DNA from: Candidatus Alloenteromonas pullistercoris
GTDB lineage: Bacteria > Bacillota_I > Bacilli_A > RFN20 > CAG-826
Assembly: GCA_017694295.1 (NCBI GenBank)
Contig: JADINA010000032.1
Location: 1-59,606, forward strand
Reading direction: 5' to 3'
Length of the DNA: 59,606 bases
This document shows positions 58,029-59,606 of the stretch, in pieces. The stretch's first letter is position 1. Each line of letters starts with the position of its first letter. Under the pieces are notes generated by a model. That model saw only the letters and a list, made by a program, of their open reading frames with translations, ran no database searches and was not told where the DNA came from. A program made the translations under genes and the position numbers.

Positions 58029-59453
58029 TTATGCAAGTTGGGGGAAGAAAGCCATGGCGATGAGGAAGTAGATGATGAGGCTGATTATGTCCATGACGGT
58101 AGTGAGCAACGGCCCGGAAAGCAAAGCCGGGTCAAGCTTAAGCAGGCTCGCCAATATCGGAAGAGCCGCCCCAATTACCTTTGAAATGGTCACGGCGGTG
58201 AATAGCGATATCGCGACCAATCCGCTCACCTTGGCGGCGGAATCGAAGAATTCCATCGTCCAGCATTGGCCGTTCCAGATGTTCATCCCCTCGAAGGCCG
58301 AGTTGGAGACGATGCCGGTGTATTGCTCGATCATGAACCAGACGAAGGCGAAGGCGGCGACGCAAAGTCCAACCAAGACGCCGGTCCTAAGCTCCTTGAA
58401 TATGACTTTCCCGGCATGCTTGGCGTTGAATTCGCCCAAAGCCAGCCCGCGGACCATCAAGCCCGTGGTCTGCGATCCGGAGTTGCCCCCGGTGTCGAGC
58501 AGGGTCGGGATGAAGGCGGCGAGGATGGCAAGCCCGGTTAGCTTGTCCTGGAAGAAGGAGATGATCATCGAGGTGAAGGTCCCGAGTATGAGCAAGACGA
58601 CGATCCAGGGGATGCAGCGCTTGGCGTTGCCCCAGACGGAAAGGGTGAGGTAGGGTTTCTCGGCCGGCTCCATGGCCGAGAGGCGGGCGATGTCCTCCGA
58701 CCCTTCCTCGGTCAAGACGTCGAGGGCGTCGTCGATGGTGATGACGCCGACGAGCCGCTTATCCTCATTTAAGACGGCGATGGCGTTTAGGTCGTAACGT
58801 CTGAATAGCTGCGAGACCTGCTCCTGGTCGTCGCTGGTTTGGCAGCTGATGACGTTTTTGTTCATGATCTCGCTTAGGGTTTGCTCGGGCCTAGCGAAGA
58901 TAAGGTCATCCAAATCGACGGTCCCGAGGAAGCGGCGGGAGGAATCGCGGACGAAGATGGTGTAGACGGTTTCGGCGTCCCTGCCCTTTTCCCGGATGGT
59001 CTTGACCGCGTCCTCGACTTTCTCGTTTTCCCTAAACTCGAGATACTCGGTCGTCATTATCGAGCCGGCCGTGTCCTTTTTGTAGTGGAGCAGCTCGTTT
59101 AGGTCCTCCCGCATGTCCGGATCGGCGGCCTTCATGACGCGAGAGGCCAAATTGGCCGGCATCTCAACGATGGCGTCGGTCACGTCGTCGGCGGCTTGCG
59201 AGTTGATGAGCTTGACCAGCTCCTTGTCGGTCAAAGCCTTAATGAGGGCTTCTTTCTGCTCCTGCCCCAGTTCGGTGAAGTAGTCGGCGGAAAGACTCGG
59301 CTCGACTTCGCGGAATATGCGGATCAGCTCCTCGGTCTCCAGCGAGCCCGAGGCCTCGGCCAAATCGATGGCCGGCACCTTTTTGAAAAGCTCATTGAGG
59401 GCCTTCTTGTCCTTGCTTTCTATCGTTTGCTTTAGCAATTCGGCGTTTTCCAT
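58029..59453 (-). CDS. mgtE: Magnesium transporter MgtE
   Basis: The 474-residue protein has the MgtE N-domain (about 1-125), a CBS pair (about 130-250, with AGSIMTTEYLEF and EIMNKNVISCQTSDDQ), and five membrane helices (about 285-470) with the conserved IPTLLDTGGNSGSQTT and AKVSGLVAISLF stretches. It is a Mg2+ channel gated by cytosolic Mg2+ through the N and CBS domains. ATG 59453 is 8 nt from a GGAGGTG; ATG 59459 is only 2 nt away. Confidence 0.96.
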   Translation of the reverse strand: MENAELLKQTIESKDKKALNELFKKVPAIDLAEASGSLETEELIRIFREVEPSLSADYFTELGQEQKEALIKALTDKELVKLINSQAADDVTDAIVEMPANLASRVMKAADPDMREDLNELLHYKKDTAGSIMTTEYLEFRENEKVEDAVKTIREKGRDAETVYTIFVRDSSRRFLGTVDLDDLIFARPEQTLSEIMNKNVISCQTSDDQEQVSQLFRRYDLNAIAVLNEDKRLVGVITIDDALDVLTEEGSEDIARLSAMEPAEKPYLTLSVWGNAKRCIPWIVVLLILGTFTSMIISFFQDKLTGLAILAAFIPTLLDTGGNSGSQTTGLMVRGLALGEFNAKHAGKVIFKELRTGVLVGLCVAAFAFVWFMIEQYTGIVSNSAFEGMNIWNGQCWTMEFFDSAAKVSGLVAISLFTAVTISKVIGAALPILASLLKLDPALLSGPLLTTVMDIISLIIYFLIAMAFFPQLA

Positions 59454-59558
59454 TTCCATCACCTCCGTTCGCGGCATAAGTTTTGGCTTTTTCCGCGCGT
59501 TTGTCCACAATAAAAAGGCAAAGAAGAAATTAGAAGCAAAGTCAATGCGAATGGGGCT

Positions 59559-59606
59559 ATAATCTTTGCCGTCTTGGAGACATTAGGAGACAAGAAACAA
59601 CAATGG
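59559..59606 (+). promoter_or_regulatory. TATAAT promoter and start of a truncated downstream gene
   Basis: TATAAT (59559-59564) is followed by AGGAG (59585-59589) and an ATG at 59603. The gene leaves the window after one codon. The -35 is weak (about AGCAAA). Confidence 0.5.

Noticed and set aside
59454-59558. Mg2+-sensing M-box riboswitch for mgtE
   Set aside because: Only about 100 nt separate mgtE from the divergent promoter, too short for the M-box and without its conserved core.

Overview
The window comes from a Firmicutes-type bacterium of the Bacilli (or an uncultured Erysipelotrichia/Mollicutes-like gut branch). Evidence: a type B RNase P RNA next to gpsB, an RNA polymerase delta subunit (rpoE), DnaD, RecU, RNase Y and YmdB. 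UGA is used as a stop, so the standard code applies. The core genes are G+C-rich for this lineage; several accessory patches are clearly A+T-rich. Isoprenoids appear to be made by the MEP route (ispF, ispD). Placement below class is inference.

Layout. 1-5,700: HU, a very short CCA-enzyme-like protein, dnaD, nth, recU (convergent), a DEDDh exonuclease, gpsB, rnpB, pgsA, cinA. 5,700-14,650: recA, then a tight RNA-metabolism operon rny-ymdB-miaB-miaA-tcdA in which MiaB carries a fused YmcA/RicA domain, then fhs and a DUF951 gene. 14,650-19,500: two large ABC ATPase-permease fusions. 19,500-24,300: cold-shock protein, ychF-ispF-argS, rpoE. 24,300-26,110: an A+T-rich patch with a 34-nt repeat array in front of an AAA_14/DUF4143 ATPase. 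26,290-32,230: nrnA-like and cysQ-like phosphatases, two related XRE regulators with a membrane protein, nfuA-like, pepF, another HTH protein. 32,240-42,800: M32 carboxypeptidase, three related lipoproteins, a GH31 glucosidase, a fourth lipoprotein, a GNAT. 42,880-44,220: a second DUF4143 ATPase bracketed by 33-nt palindromic direct repeats, beside five tRNA genes. 45,000-53,900: pgi, an S1 protein, ispD, a HAD phosphatase, a secreted endonuclease I, a LemA-like protein, an ABC-F protein and small genes. 53,900-59,600: a frameshifted HTH-membrane gene, GNATs, an HTH-DUF3990 (ART-like) gene paired with an unusual fused partner, tRNA-Leu(GAG), mgtE, and the start of one more gene.

How parts work together. 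RNase Y, YmdB, the RicA domain and three tRNA-modifying enzymes share one transcription unit, which suggests coordinated mRNA processing and tRNA modification. NrnA-like and CysQ-like proteins are translationally close and may share nanoRNA/pAp turnover. The two DUF4143 modules and the HTH-DUF3990 pair look like accessory, self-regulated units; two of the three sit next to tRNA genes. At least seven genes have a -10 hexamer 5-12 nt before the start codon and no Shine-Dalgarno, which suggests widespread leaderless transcripts next to conventional GGAGG-led genes.
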